A stretch of DNA of 9,474 nt. It comes from Chloroflexota bacterium. GTDB taxonomy: Bacteria; Chloroflexota; Ktedonobacteria; Ktedonobacterales; Ktedonobacteraceae. Within the stretch, counting starts at the first letter, position 1. The number at the start of each line of letters is the position of its first letter. The notes under the pieces were generated by a model. That model ran no database searches. It was not told the DNA's origin and was given only the letters and a program-made list of their open reading frames with translations. Shown one piece after another: positions 1-7,112 of this stretch. Made by a program: the position numbers and the translations under genes. The DNA lies in assembly GCA_005881495.1 (NCBI GenBank), contig VBHI01000024.1, forward strand, positions 1 through 9,474, in the 5' to 3' direction.

Positions 1-34
1 TGCAACAAACTTGCTAATTCTCTTGCATACATTA

Positions 35-63
35 ATGGTGCTACTGGGTCCCGGTAGCACCAT
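35..63 (-). terminator. Hairpin over the stop codon of the YbaK-like gene; possible weak terminator
   Basis: ATGGTGCTAC (35-44) pairs with GTAGCACCAT (54-63), with a further wobble and G-C pair inside. The stem overlaps the stop codon at 41-43. On the minus strand the hairpin is followed only by TAATGTATG, not a real U-run, so termination is uncertain. Confidence 0.3.
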
Positions 64-415
64 CCGTTGGAGAAGCGACTTCCGGCGGGATTCCTCGATC
101 TGCGACAATGCGTCCCAGGCGCGGTTTGGCCACCGCGACATAGTCACTCGTCTTCAAAACCATTGAACGATCCAAACGCGCCGCGTTGAAATAGATCTCG
201 TCGTTTTCGAGCAGTGAAGGATCGACGATTAATTCCAACTCCGGGTTGAAGGAGAATGGCAGGATCGTGCCTGTTACACTCCCCGCGAGCCGTTCGGCAA
301 TGTCCGATGAGGCAAAAGCGACGTAGGTGCCCCGCATCAGCGCCTTGACTGCTTGCAAATCCACCCTTGCATCGCAGGGAGCATCAAAAAACTGCCATGC
401 ATGCAGTTGTGACAC
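41..415 (-). CDS. YbaK/EbsC-type aminoacyl-tRNA deacylase domain protein, apparently N-terminally truncated
   Basis: The 124-residue product aligns by eye with the C-terminal two thirds of the YbaK/EbsC/ProX family, which hydrolyses mischarged aminoacyl-tRNAs in trans. The match runs from ARVDLQAVKAL (residues 16-26) through SVTGTILPFSF (46-56), which corresponds to the family's 'TG...G.vpPfg' loop, to ELIVDPSLLENDEIYFNAA (61-79). Family members are usually about 150-170 residues, and the N-terminal part, which carries the conserved Lys of the Q/F-K-T-L segment, is missing. The start is a GTG (413-415) with no good ribosome binding site, and an in-frame stop lies three codons upstream. The protein may be an inactive relic or a divergent short form. 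Catalytic activity is doubtful without the Lys. The family call is fairly safe; the substrate is unknown. Confidence 0.65.
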   Translation of the reverse strand: MSQLHAWQFFDAPCDARVDLQAVKALMRGTYVAFASSDIAERLAGSVTGTILPFSFNPELELIVDPSLLENDEIYFNAARLDRSMVLKTSDYVAVAKPRLGRIVADRGIPPEVASPTDGATGTQ

Positions 416-449
416 TTTGTATCTTCATGTGTCCGGATCTATTGATTAA

Positions 450-477
450 TTGACAGGGATATTTCGGCTAGTATACA
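450..477 (+). promoter_or_regulatory. Probable sigma-70-type promoter for aceA-aceB
   Basis: A perfect -35 hexamer TTGACA (450-455) is followed after 16 bases by TATACA (472-477), which matches four of six -10 positions. Transcription from here would give a leader of about 145 nt before the aceA start. It is the best promoter match in this AT-rich intergenic stretch. No experimental support is visible. Confidence 0.5.
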
Positions 478-550
478 TAACTAATTGCTTATGTAAAATA
501 AAACAAGCTTGATAGCTAATTCCTAGACCTGATGCGCTCTTTCGTGTTAC

Positions 551-601
551 CCTTTTAAAAGGAAAAGAAAGTAGACAATGGGGTCTATATTGGATTCCAA
601 T
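551..601 (+). promoter_or_regulatory. Two perfect palindromes in the aceA leader, possible operators
   Basis: CCTTTTAAAAGG (551-562) is a 12-bp perfect palindrome. ATTGGATTCCAAT (589-601) is a 13-bp perfect palindrome about the T at 595. Both lie between the proposed promoter and the aceA ribosome binding site (AAAGGAAGGA, 613-622). Acetate and fatty-acid carbon genes such as aceA are often controlled by a repressor in this region, but no known operator consensus was recognised, so the role is inferred. Confidence 0.25.
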
Positions 602-630
602 GGTCTCACACAAAAGGAAGGAACAGCGGC

Positions 631-2013
631 ATGAGCGGTCAAGATACTCCTACTGAATTTAGCTATATGCATAATGGGAGTAATGGTAATGGAAACGGAA
701 ATCATCATAGTCATGGCAATGGCAGACATTCAGAGAATAGTAAGGTCCGCTATGCTGAAGAGTTGGAGGATAGCTGGAAGGGCAATCTTCGCTGGAAAGG
801 GGTAATTCGCCCGTACAATGCTGCGGATGTCATCCGCTTGCGCGGTTCCGTCCAGATTGAATATACGCTGGCCCGGCTTGGAGCCGAGCGGTTATGGAAT
901 CTGTTACAGAGCGAATCCCATGTTGCTGCTCTTGGTGCTCTCACCGGAAACCAGGCTGTCCAACAAGTAAAAGCCGGCTTAAAAGCCATTTATCTCAGTG
1001 GCTGGCAGGTGGCTGCCGATGCTAATATCAGTGGACAGATGTATCCTGACCAGAGTCTCTACCCCGCAAATAGTGTGCCTCACGTGGTACGCCGCATCAA
1101 CCAGGCACTGCAACGCGCCGACCAGATTCAGACCGCGGAAGGTCATGGTAAAACCTACTGGTTTGCTCCCATTGTGGCCGACGCGGAGGCTGGCTTCGGC
1201 GGGCCGCTGAACGTCTTCGAGCTTATGAAGTCAATGATTGAAGCCGGTGCCGCCGGTGTCCATTTTGAAGATCAACTGTCCTCCGAGAAGAAATGCGGGC
1301 ATATGGGCGGGAAAGTGCTTATCCCAACGCAGTCGGCCATCAAACACCTTGTCTCGGCACGTTTAGCGGCTGATGTCATGGGCGTTCCAACGCTGGTTAT
1401 TGCGCGCACTGATGCTAACGGCGCCCACCTCATCACCAGTGATATTGACCCGGTTGATCATAAATTCCTGACAGCAGAGCGAACGCCAGAAGGCTTCTAC
1501 AGAATGCACGGCGGTCTGAACGCGGCCATCGCCAGAGGGCTTTCTTACGCGCCTTACTGCGACCTCATCTGGTGTGAAACTTCTGAGCCGAATCTGCACG
1601 AGGCAAAACGATTTGCCGACGCCATCCATGAACGCTTCCCCGGGAAGCTGTTGGCGTACAACTGCTCACCCTCGTTCAACTGGAAGAAAAAACTCGATTC
1701 AGAAACCATCGCGAATTTCCAGAAAGAACTGGCGAACATGGGCTATAAATTCCAATTCGTTACCCTTGCAGGATTCCACGCTTTGAACTATAGTATGTTT
1801 GAGCTGGCGCGAGGGTACCGCGATCACGGCATGGCGGCATATTCAACATTGCAAGAGGCCGAGTTCGAGATGGAGAAGGAAGGGTACACGGCCACCAAGC
1901 ATCAGCGCGAAGTGGGTACAGGCTACTTCGACGAGGTGGCCCAGGTAGTCTCTGGCGGTAAGTCCTCAACAGTTGCGCTCGTGGGTTCGACCGAAGCAGA
2001 ACAATTTCATTAA
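631..2013 (+). CDS. aceA: Isocitrate lyase
   Basis: Isocitrate lyase splits isocitrate into succinate and glyoxylate in the cytoplasm and is the first enzyme of the glyoxylate bypass for growth on acetate or fatty acids. The 460-residue product carries the signature KKCGH (residues 220-224) with catalytic Cys222. It also has [12 protein letters not shown] with Asp184, a Mg-binding region, and the active-site strands NCSPSFNW (344-351) and TLAGFH. It is about 25-30 residues longer than the Escherichia coli and Mycobacterium enzymes, and the excess is an Asn/Gly/His-rich low-complexity tract at residues 14-34, ahead of the conserved domain. The ATG at 631 follows AAAGGAAGGA (613-622) at an 8-base spacing, which supports this start. 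aceB follows 100 bp downstream on the same strand, so the two probably form an operon, although a strong hairpin separates them. Confidence 0.97.
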   Translation: MSGQDTPTEFSYMHNGSNGNGNGNHHSHGNGRHSENSKVRYAEELEDSWKGNLRWKGVIRPYNAADVIRLRGSVQIEYTLARLGAERLWNLLQSESHVAALGALTGNQAVQQVKAGLKAIYLSGWQVAADANISGQMYPDQSLYPANSVPHVVRRINQALQRADQIQTAEGHGKTYWFAPIVADAEAGFGGPLNVFELMKSMIEAGAAGVHFEDQLSSEKKCGHMGGKVLIPTQSAIKHLVSARLAADVMGVPTLVIARTDANGAHLITSDIDPVDHKFLTAERTPEGFYRMHGGLNAAIARGLSYAPYCDLIWCETSEPNLHEAKRFADAIHERFPGKLLAYNCSPSFNWKKKLDSETIANFQKELANMGYKFQFVTLAGFHALNYSMFELARGYRDHGMAAYSTLQEAEFEMEKEGYTATKHQREVGTGYFDEVAQVVSGGKSSTVALVGSTEAEQFH

Positions 2014-2018
2014 AATAC

Positions 2019-2084
2019 TACACAGGTCAACTGCAATATTGCGGAGGCTCTTCAGCCTTCGCAATATTGCAGTTGACCTGTGTA
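2019..2084. repeat. Long near-perfect inverted repeat (31-bp stem, 4-nt loop) between aceA and aceB
   Basis: The left arm 2019-2049 pairs with the right arm 2054-2084 around the loop CTTC. The only deviation is one G-T pair, which is a G-U wobble in RNA. Each arm contains the self-complementary 10-mer GCAATATTGC (2033-2042 and 2061-2070), with centres 28 bp apart. The structure starts six bases after the aceA stop. It is followed by CCTGACTTG rather than a T-run, so it is not a typical intrinsic terminator. It could cap and stabilise the aceA mRNA, attenuate aceB, bind a regulator as DNA, or be a dispersed palindromic element. Confidence 0.9.
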
Positions 2085-2113
2085 CCTGACTTGCCGAAAG
2101 GAATAGATTGTCA

Positions 2114-3733
2114 ATGACGAATATACTGCCAACGACGAAACAGCCTGGGTATCCAGAAGGGATAGAGATCAGAGGCCCAATCACTCCTGAATTTGCCGAG
2201 ATATTAACCCCGGAAGCTATGGCTTTTGTCGCTACATTAGTACGGGCATTTACTGGCAGGCGCGAAGAACTCTTGCAAAAGAGGATACAGCGCCAGGCCG
2301 AGATTGACGCGGGCAAGATGCCTGATTTCCTTCCTGAAACTGAACATGTTCGTGAGGGTTCATGGACGATCGACCCCATTCCTCGTGACCTGCAGGAGCG
2401 GCGTGTGGAGATTACCGGCCCTGCTGAACGAAAAATGATCATTAACGCGCTGAACTCCGGCGCAAAAGTCTTTATGGCGGACTTTGAAGATTCGCTTTCA
2501 CCTACGTGGGAAGGCACCATTCAGGGCCAGATCAACCTGCGCGATGCCGTCAACCGGACGATCACTTATACCGCTCCTGAGGGCAAGCAGTACGCGCTGC
2601 AGGAGAAGACCGCGACACTGCTTGTGCGCCCTCGCGGCTGGCATTTGCCAGAGAAGCATGTGTTCATCGACGGGAAACAGGTCTCCGGGGGGCTGTTCGA
2701 TTTTGGGCTGTACTTCTTCCACAACGTCAAATCACTGTTAAGGAGAGGGACTGGTCCGTACTTCTACCTGCCCAAGCTCGAGAATCACCTGGAGGCCCGG
2801 CTCTGGAACGATGTCTTTTTGCTGGCTCAAAAGGAACTGGGTATTCCCAGTGGAACCATCAAAGCAACCGTGCTTATCGAGACGATCTTGGCGACGTTTG
2901 AGATGGACGAAATACTGTTTGAACTGCGGGAGCATTCGTCCGGCTTGAACTGTGGGCGCTGGGACTATATCTTTAGCGCGATCAAGAAGTTCCGCAACGT
3001 ACCCAGCTTTATTCTGCCTGACCGCGCACAGGTGACCATGACGACGCACTTTATGCGCTCGTATTCCTTGCTCGCCATCAAGACCTGTCACCGGCGCAAT
3101 GCCCACGCCGTTGGAGGGATGGCTGCACAGATCCCTATTAAGAACGATCCGGTGGCAAACGAGGAGGCGATGGCACGTGTGCAGGCGGATAAAAAGCGCG
3201 AGGCGACGGATGGGCACGATGGCACGTGGGTGGCCCATCCTGGCCTGGTGGCCGTGGCTTTGGAAGAGTTCGACAAGGTCATGCCCGGCCCGAACCAGAT
3301 ATATAAGAAACGCGAAGATGTGCATGTGACGGCGGCTGACTTGCTGGCTGTCCCCGAAGGTACGATTACCGAGGCCGGACTGCGCACGAATATCAACGTC
3401 AGCTTGCAATATATGGAGTCCTGGTTCAGGGGTTCTGGTTGCGTGCCTATCAATAACCTGATGGAGGATGCCGCCACTGTCGAGATTTCCCGGTCACAAA
3501 TCTGGCAATGGATTCGCCACCCCCGGGGCATTCTCGTAGATGGCAGAAAAGTGACGGTTGAGTTGTTCCGCCAGATGATGGCAGAGGAGCTTGGGAAGAT
3601 CAAAGAGATGGTTGGCGAGCAAGAATACCCTTCGCGTAAGTTTGCAGAAGCCGCTCAACTGCTGGATAAGATTATTACAAGCGAGGAGTTTGTTGAATTT
3701 TTAACGCTGCCCGCATACGGATACCTGGACTAG
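2114..3733 (+). CDS. aceB: Malate synthase A (glcB-unrelated, AceB type)
   Basis: Malate synthase condenses glyoxylate with acetyl-CoA to give malate, the second step of the glyoxylate bypass. The 539-residue product matches the A-type enzymes (about 530 residues) along its whole length. Recognisable segments are [22 protein letters not shown] with the active-site arginines (Arg172/Arg174), LIETI with metal-binding Glu256, [11 protein letters not shown] with metal-binding Asp284, [27 protein letters not shown], and [12 protein letters not shown] with the catalytic-base Asp452. Two starts are possible: ATG at 2114, or an in-frame TTG two codons earlier at 2108. AAAGGAA (2097-2103) is 10 bases from the ATG and 4 from the TTG. 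ATG is preferred on codon grounds, though the spacing does not exclude TTG. The gene order aceA-aceB is reversed relative to the enterobacterial aceBAK operon, and no aceK is present. Confidence 0.96.
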   Translation: MTNILPTTKQPGYPEGIEIRGPITPEFAEILTPEAMAFVATLVRAFTGRREELLQKRIQRQAEIDAGKMPDFLPETEHVREGSWTIDPIPRDLQERRVEITGPAERKMIINALNSGAKVFMADFEDSLSPTWEGTIQGQINLRDAVNRTITYTAPEGKQYALQEKTATLLVRPRGWHLPEKHVFIDGKQVSGGLFDFGLYFFHNVKSLLRRGTGPYFYLPKLENHLEARLWNDVFLLAQKELGIPSGTIKATVLIETILATFEMDEILFELREHSSGLNCGRWDYIFSAIKKFRNVPSFILPDRAQVTMTTHFMRSYSLLAIKTCHRRNAHAVGGMAAQIPIKNDPVANEEAMARVQADKKREATDGHDGTWVAHPGLVAVALEEFDKVMPGPNQIYKKREDVHVTAADLLAVPEGTITEAGLRTNINVSLQYMESWFRGSGCVPINNLMEDAATVEISRSQIWQWIRHPRGILVDGRKVTVELFRQMMAEELGKIKEMVGEQEYPSRKFAEAAQLLDKIITSEEFVEFLTLPAYGYLD

Positions 3734-3740
3734 TCGGATC

Positions 3741-3797
3741 GGCGACCACAGTAGGGGCGACCCTTGGGTCGCCCGGTCCCCTTGTGGTCGCCCGGCC
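3741..3797. repeat. GC-rich compound palindrome (REP/BIME-like) between convergent genes
   Basis: The outer arms GGCGACCACA (3741-3750) and TGTGGTCGCC (3783-3792) are exact complements. Inside them GGGCGACCC (3755-3763) pairs with GGGTCGCCC (3766-3774). The sequence GGTCGCCCGG followed by T/C and CCCC occurs twice with a 19-bp period (starts 3767 and 3786). It fills the 74-bp gap between the aceB stop and the stop of the convergent thrS paralogue. This architecture resembles dispersed REP/BIME-type intergenic repeats. It may act as a bidirectional transcription end point, but there is no T-run on either side. Confidence 0.7.
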
Positions 3798-3807
3798 CCC
3801 TCATTGT

Positions 3808-5160
3808 TTACAAATCCCTGCTTTTCGTATTGATGACATTCGTGATGCGTTCTACAAAACTCGTCAACGGCATGGCACCGAGATTCTCGTTCGTGCGCAG
3901 GCGGACAGAGACGGCATGTTCGGCAACTTCTTTGTCACCGACAACCAGCATATACGGTATTTTCTGTTCCTGCGCGTCACGGACCTTGGCATTCATGCGC
4001 TCTTTGCGCGTATCAACCTCGACGCGCACCCCGCTGGCCCTGAGTTGAGCCGCGACCCCTTGAGCATAGGCTACGTGCCGGTCAGAGATGGGAATGAACA
4101 TCACCTGAACGGGTGCCAACCAGGCAGGAAAGGCGCCGCCATTGTGCTCAAGCAGAATGGCAATCAAGCGCTCCATTGAGCCGCCATTGGCTCGATGGAT
4201 CATTACCGGCCTGTGGAGTTGCCCATCCTCGCCGACATACGATAAATCGAAGCGTTCAGGCAGGTTGTAATCGACCTGGGCCGTGCCAAGTTGCCACTGG
4301 CGACCAGGAGCATCGCGGAAGAGGAAGTCAAGTTTCGGACCATAGAATCCCGCCTCCCCTTTTTTGATGCTATAGGGAATACCGAGCTTCTCAACGGCGT
4401 GCATGATCACTGCTTGAGCCTTCTCCCATTCCTCGTCACTGCCGATATACTTGGAGCTGGCGGAATCACGCAAACCCAGGCGGGCAGCAAAGTCATCAAG
4501 CTGGAGGGCCTGGAAGACAAAAAGGGCCAGCTTGATAACGTTGATATACTCTTCCTCAACCTCTTCGGGCGTGACGAAGATGTGCGAGTCATCCACCGTA
4601 AAGTCGCGCGTGCGCAAGAGGCCGTTGAGTGCGCCGCTCTGTTCATAGCGATAGACCGTGCCAAACTCGGCCAGGCGCAGCGGCAGGTCACGATAGGATC
4701 GCATCTCACTCTTATAGATGTGGATGTGGTGCGGGCAATTCATCGGTTTCAGGATGTATGCTTCTACATCTATACCATCAGGTTCATCATCCTCTGCTTC
4801 GAGAGCATGTTCAAAGGATGGGGCAGCGCAGCTATCATGAGAATGCGTCCAATGATCGCGTTCTTCTGCGTCAGAGCGAGGTTCGACCATGGGCGGGAAG
4901 ATGCTCTCGCGGTATTTGTACCAATGCCCGCTCGTTTTATACAGTTCGATCTTGCCGATATGCGGCGTAATCACTGGCAGGTAGCCGCGCTCTAGCTGTT
5001 CCTGGCGCAGGAAGCGTTCAAGGGTGTCACGCAGGATAGCCCCTTTGGGGAGCCAGAGCGGCAACCCGGATCCGACCTCGGGCGAAAACGTGAAGAGGCC
5101 AAGCTTGCGTCCCAATGTACGATGATTGTTGGATTCCTGAGGTACCATTGCTGCTGACAT
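3808..5160 (-). CDS. Threonyl-tRNA synthetase paralogue lacking TGS and editing domains
   Basis: This 450-residue class II synthetase would charge tRNA-Thr but cannot clear Ser-tRNA-Thr itself. It starts directly at the catalytic core (NHRTLGRKLGLF, residues 12-23), with no TGS domain and no HxxxH/CxxxH editing domain. Zn ligands are present: Cys142 (KPMNCPHH), His193 (VDDSHIF) and His322 (MIHRANGG). Motif 2 Arg171 (VYRYE) and motif 3 Arg331 (GSMERLI) are present too. The anticodon-binding domain occupies about 350-450, and its last 64 residues are about 80% identical to the neighbouring ThrRS. Residues 91-133 are an acidic, His-containing insertion where the neighbour has only about ten residues. 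The ATG at 5160 is preferred because GGGGAAGGAG lies 9 bases upstream; the reading frame continues upstream to 5214 but has no homology there. It sits 61 bp behind the full-length thrS and is probably co-transcribed. A thrS paralogue (thrS2/thrZ-like), function inferred. Confidence 0.93.
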   Translation of the reverse strand: MSAAMVPQESNNHRTLGRKLGLFTFSPEVGSGLPLWLPKGAILRDTLERFLRQEQLERGYLPVITPHIGKIELYKTSGHWYKYRESIFPPMVEPRSDAEERDHWTHSHDSCAAPSFEHALEAEDDEPDGIDVEAYILKPMNCPHHIHIYKSEMRSYRDLPLRLAEFGTVYRYEQSGALNGLLRTRDFTVDDSHIFVTPEEVEEEYINVIKLALFVFQALQLDDFAARLGLRDSASSKYIGSDEEWEKAQAVIMHAVEKLGIPYSIKKGEAGFYGPKLDFLFRDAPGRQWQLGTAQVDYNLPERFDLSYVGEDGQLHRPVMIHRANGGSMERLIAILLEHNGGAFPAWLAPVQVMFIPISDRHVAYAQGVAAQLRASGVRVEVDTRKERMNAKVRDAQEQKIPYMLVVGDKEVAEHAVSVRLRTNENLGAMPLTSFVERITNVINTKSRDL

Positions 5161-5169
5161 TGTAATACG

Positions 5170-5179
5170 CTCCTTCCCC
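5170..5179 (-). promoter_or_regulatory. Ribosome binding site of the editing-less thrS paralogue
   Basis: On the minus strand GGGGAAGGAG ends nine bases before the ATG at 5160. It fixes the start there and excludes the upstream in-frame extension to 5214. Confidence 0.75.
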
Positions 5180-5221
5180 TCAAAAAACCTGTTCCTGATA
5201 AGCCCTCGGCCCACCTTTACA

Positions 5222-7012
5222 TTACAGTTCCCGGCTTTTGGTTTTGACGATGTTTGTGACGCGTTCTACGTAACTGCTCAAGGGTGTGGCGCCGAGGTTT
5301 TCGTTGGTGCGCAGTCGCACGGCCACGGCGTTTTCGGCGGCTTCTTTGTCGCCAACGACGAGCATGTAGGGGATCTTCTGCAGCTGGGCGTCACGGACTT
5401 TGGCGTTCATACGCTCGCTGCGTGCATCCACTTCAACACGTATACCTGCCGCCTTAAGGGTCTCCATCACCTGGTTGGCGTACTCGATGTGACGATCGGC
5501 AATAGGGATGACCATTGCCTGCACCGGAGAGAGCCAGACCGGGAAGGCGCCGGCGAAATGCTCGATGATCATTGCCATGAAGCGCTCCGTTGAGCCGGTG
5601 ACGGCGCGGTGAATGATGATCGGGCGATGCGCCTGCCCATCTTCGCCGATGTACTCAAGGTCGAAGTTTTCCGGCTGTACAAAGTCGAGTTGGATCGTGG
5701 AGCATTGCCACTCGCGACCAAGGGCATCGCGCACCATGAAATCCACCTTTGGGCCGTAGAATGCCGCTTCGCCGATGACCGCCTTGTACTCCACGCCTTT
5801 GGCATCGACGGCCGCACGCAGGGCGCTCTCGGCCTTTTCCCAGATTTCGTCGCTGCCGACGTAATGCTCTTTATTCTGCGGATCACGCAGCGACAGAGCG
5901 ATCCAGTAGTCTTCCAGCCCATAGGTATTGAAGACCTCGAGCGTCAGGTTAAACGAGCGATCAAACTCTTCCTGAATCTGGTCCGGGCGCATGAAAACGT
6001 GCGCATCATCCTGCGTCAGGCTGCGGACGCGCGCCAGGCCCGTGAGCGTTCCAGCTTTTTCATAGCGATAGAGCGTGGCGAATTCGGCGTAGCGCACCGG
6101 CAATTCGCGATAGCTGTGCATCTGCGCTTTGTAGAGCGTGATATGGTGCGGGCAGTTCATGGGCTTCAGGACATAGGCGTCGTCCTCTGAGGACTCCTGC
6201 TCGCCCTGCATCACCGGGAACATATTCTCGCGGTAGGTGAACCAGTGCTTGGACGTTTTATAAAGACGTACCTTGCCCAGGTGGGCCGTCCAGACATGCT
6301 GATAGCCGTAGCGCTCCTGGGTCTCGCGGACGTAGCTCTCCATCTGGTAGCGCAGCGTCTCGCCACGGGGCAGGAACATGGGCACGCCCGCGGGTAACTC
6401 ATCGCTCAAGACAAAGAGCTTGAGCTCGCGCCCCAGCTTTCGGTGGTCACGCTTCAACGCCTCTTCCAGGCGCCACAGGTACTGGTCCAGTTCCTCCTGT
6501 GTGAACCATGCCGTGCCATAGAGGCGTTGTAGCATGGGGCGGTTTTCATCACCGCGCCAGTAAGCGCCTGCCACGCGCATCAGCTTGAACGGGCCGATCT
6601 CTCCCGTATTGTTCACGTGCGGGCCGCGGCACAGGTCAAGGAAATTGTGCTGCTGGTAGATACCTACCTCCGCATCGGGCAAGTTTTCGATAATTTCAAC
6701 TTTATAGATCTGGCCCTTATTGCGAAAGTACTCTAAGGCTTTCTCGCGTGGCCACCGGTCGCGGATATAGGGGTATTTTCCGGCAACAATGCGCGCCATG
6801 CGCTGCTCGATATCAGGCAAATCCTCGGGAGTGAGCGTACGCGGGAGATCGAAATCGTAGTAAAAACCATCTTCAATGGCTGGTCCGATCGCAAAGCGTG
6901 CATTGGGAAAAATCTCCTGGACCGCCTCCGCCATTACATGCGCCGCGGAGTGCCGCATACGTTGAATCGGCGTATAACTAACCGATTCCTCAAGTTCTAC
7001 TTCTACCGACAT
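5222..7012 (-). CDS. thrS: Threonyl-tRNA synthetase with editing domain, lacking the TGS domain
   Basis: The enzyme activates threonine, transfers it to tRNA-Thr and clears misacylated serine. Domains in order in the 596-residue product are: the editing domain (about 20-190) with HSAAH (His21, His25) and CRGPH (Cys128, His132); the class II catalytic core (about 195-490) with Zn ligands Cys287 (KPMNCPHH), His338 (TQDDAHVF) and His468 (IIIHRAVTG), motif 2 Arg316 (LYRYE) and motif 3 Arg477 (GSTERFM); and the C-terminal anticodon-binding domain (about 497-596). The Escherichia coli enzyme has 642 residues. The shortfall here is the N-terminal TGS (N1) domain, since only about 18 residues precede the editing domain. 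The ATG at 7012 is preferred because GGAGGA lies 7 bases upstream; in-frame ATG (7027) and TTG (7039) codons have no better site. A T-box leader controls it, and the editing-less paralogue follows. Confidence 0.97.
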   Translation of the reverse strand: MSVEVELEESVSYTPIQRMRHSAAHVMAEAVQEIFPNARFAIGPAIEDGFYYDFDLPRTLTPEDLPDIEQRMARIVAGKYPYIRDRWPREKALEYFRNKGQIYKVEIIENLPDAEVGIYQQHNFLDLCRGPHVNNTGEIGPFKLMRVAGAYWRGDENRPMLQRLYGTAWFTQEELDQYLWRLEEALKRDHRKLGRELKLFVLSDELPAGVPMFLPRGETLRYQMESYVRETQERYGYQHVWTAHLGKVRLYKTSKHWFTYRENMFPVMQGEQESSEDDAYVLKPMNCPHHITLYKAQMHSYRELPVRYAEFATLYRYEKAGTLTGLARVRSLTQDDAHVFMRPDQIQEEFDRSFNLTLEVFNTYGLEDYWIALSLRDPQNKEHYVGSDEIWEKAESALRAAVDAKGVEYKAVIGEAAFYGPKVDFMVRDALGREWQCSTIQLDFVQPENFDLEYIGEDGQAHRPIIIHRAVTGSTERFMAMIIEHFAGAFPVWLSPVQAMVIPIADRHIEYANQVMETLKAAGIRVEVDARSERMNAKVRDAQLQKIPYMLVVGDKEAAENAVAVRLRTNENLGATPLSSYVERVTNIVKTKSREL

Positions 7013-7019
7013 AGACGAA

Positions 7020-7025
7020 TCCTCC
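7020..7025 (-). promoter_or_regulatory. Ribosome binding site of thrS
   Basis: GGAGGA on the minus strand is seven bases before the ATG at 7012. It supports that codon over the two in-frame starts further upstream, one of which (7027) overlaps this site. Confidence 0.75.
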
Positions 7026-7040
7026 ATAAGACAAGACAAT

Positions 7041-7076
7041 AAAAAAACCTTTCCATCCCATAATGGGACGAAAAGG
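7041..7076 (-). terminator. Intrinsic terminator of the T-box leader
   Basis: On the minus strand CCTTTTCGTCCCAT and ATGGGATGGAAAGG form a near-continuous stem (7048-7076, with G-U pairs), immediately followed by seven Ts (7041-7047). It lies about 30 bp before the thrS start codon. It is the off-state structure of the T-box switch. Confidence 0.93.
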
Positions 7077-7089
7077 TAATAACACTCTT

Positions 7090-7112
7090 CGTGGTTCCAC
7101 CCAGTTTCCGCG
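7090..7112 (-). promoter_or_regulatory. T-box antiterminator with the conserved T-box sequence
   Basis: On the minus strand CGCGG (7108-7112) can pair with CCACG (7090-7094) except for one mismatch, with the conserved GGGTGGAA bulge sequence between them. This is the region that contacts the tRNA acceptor end in T-box RNAs. Confidence 0.8.

Noticed and set aside
2019..2084. aceA-aceB hairpin as a standard intrinsic terminator
   Set aside because: No T-run follows on either strand, and aceB lies immediately downstream in the same direction with its own ribosome binding site.
2738..3409. 223-codon open frame on the minus strand inside aceB
   Set aside because: It is antisense to conserved malate synthase segments, including the GRWDY region; no support of its own.
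4291..4995. Long open frame on the plus strand opposite the short ThrRS gene
   Set aside because: It is antisense to a protein with complete ThrRS motifs, has no ribosome binding site and no family resemblance.
5161..5214. In-frame upstream extension of the short ThrRS (18 residues)
   Set aside because: The extension has no homology to ThrRS and overlaps the GGGGAAGGAG ribosome binding site that serves the ATG at 5160.
5609..6190. 193-codon open frame on the plus strand inside thrS
   Set aside because: It is antisense to the thrS catalytic core and is a product of codon bias there; no recognisable protein.
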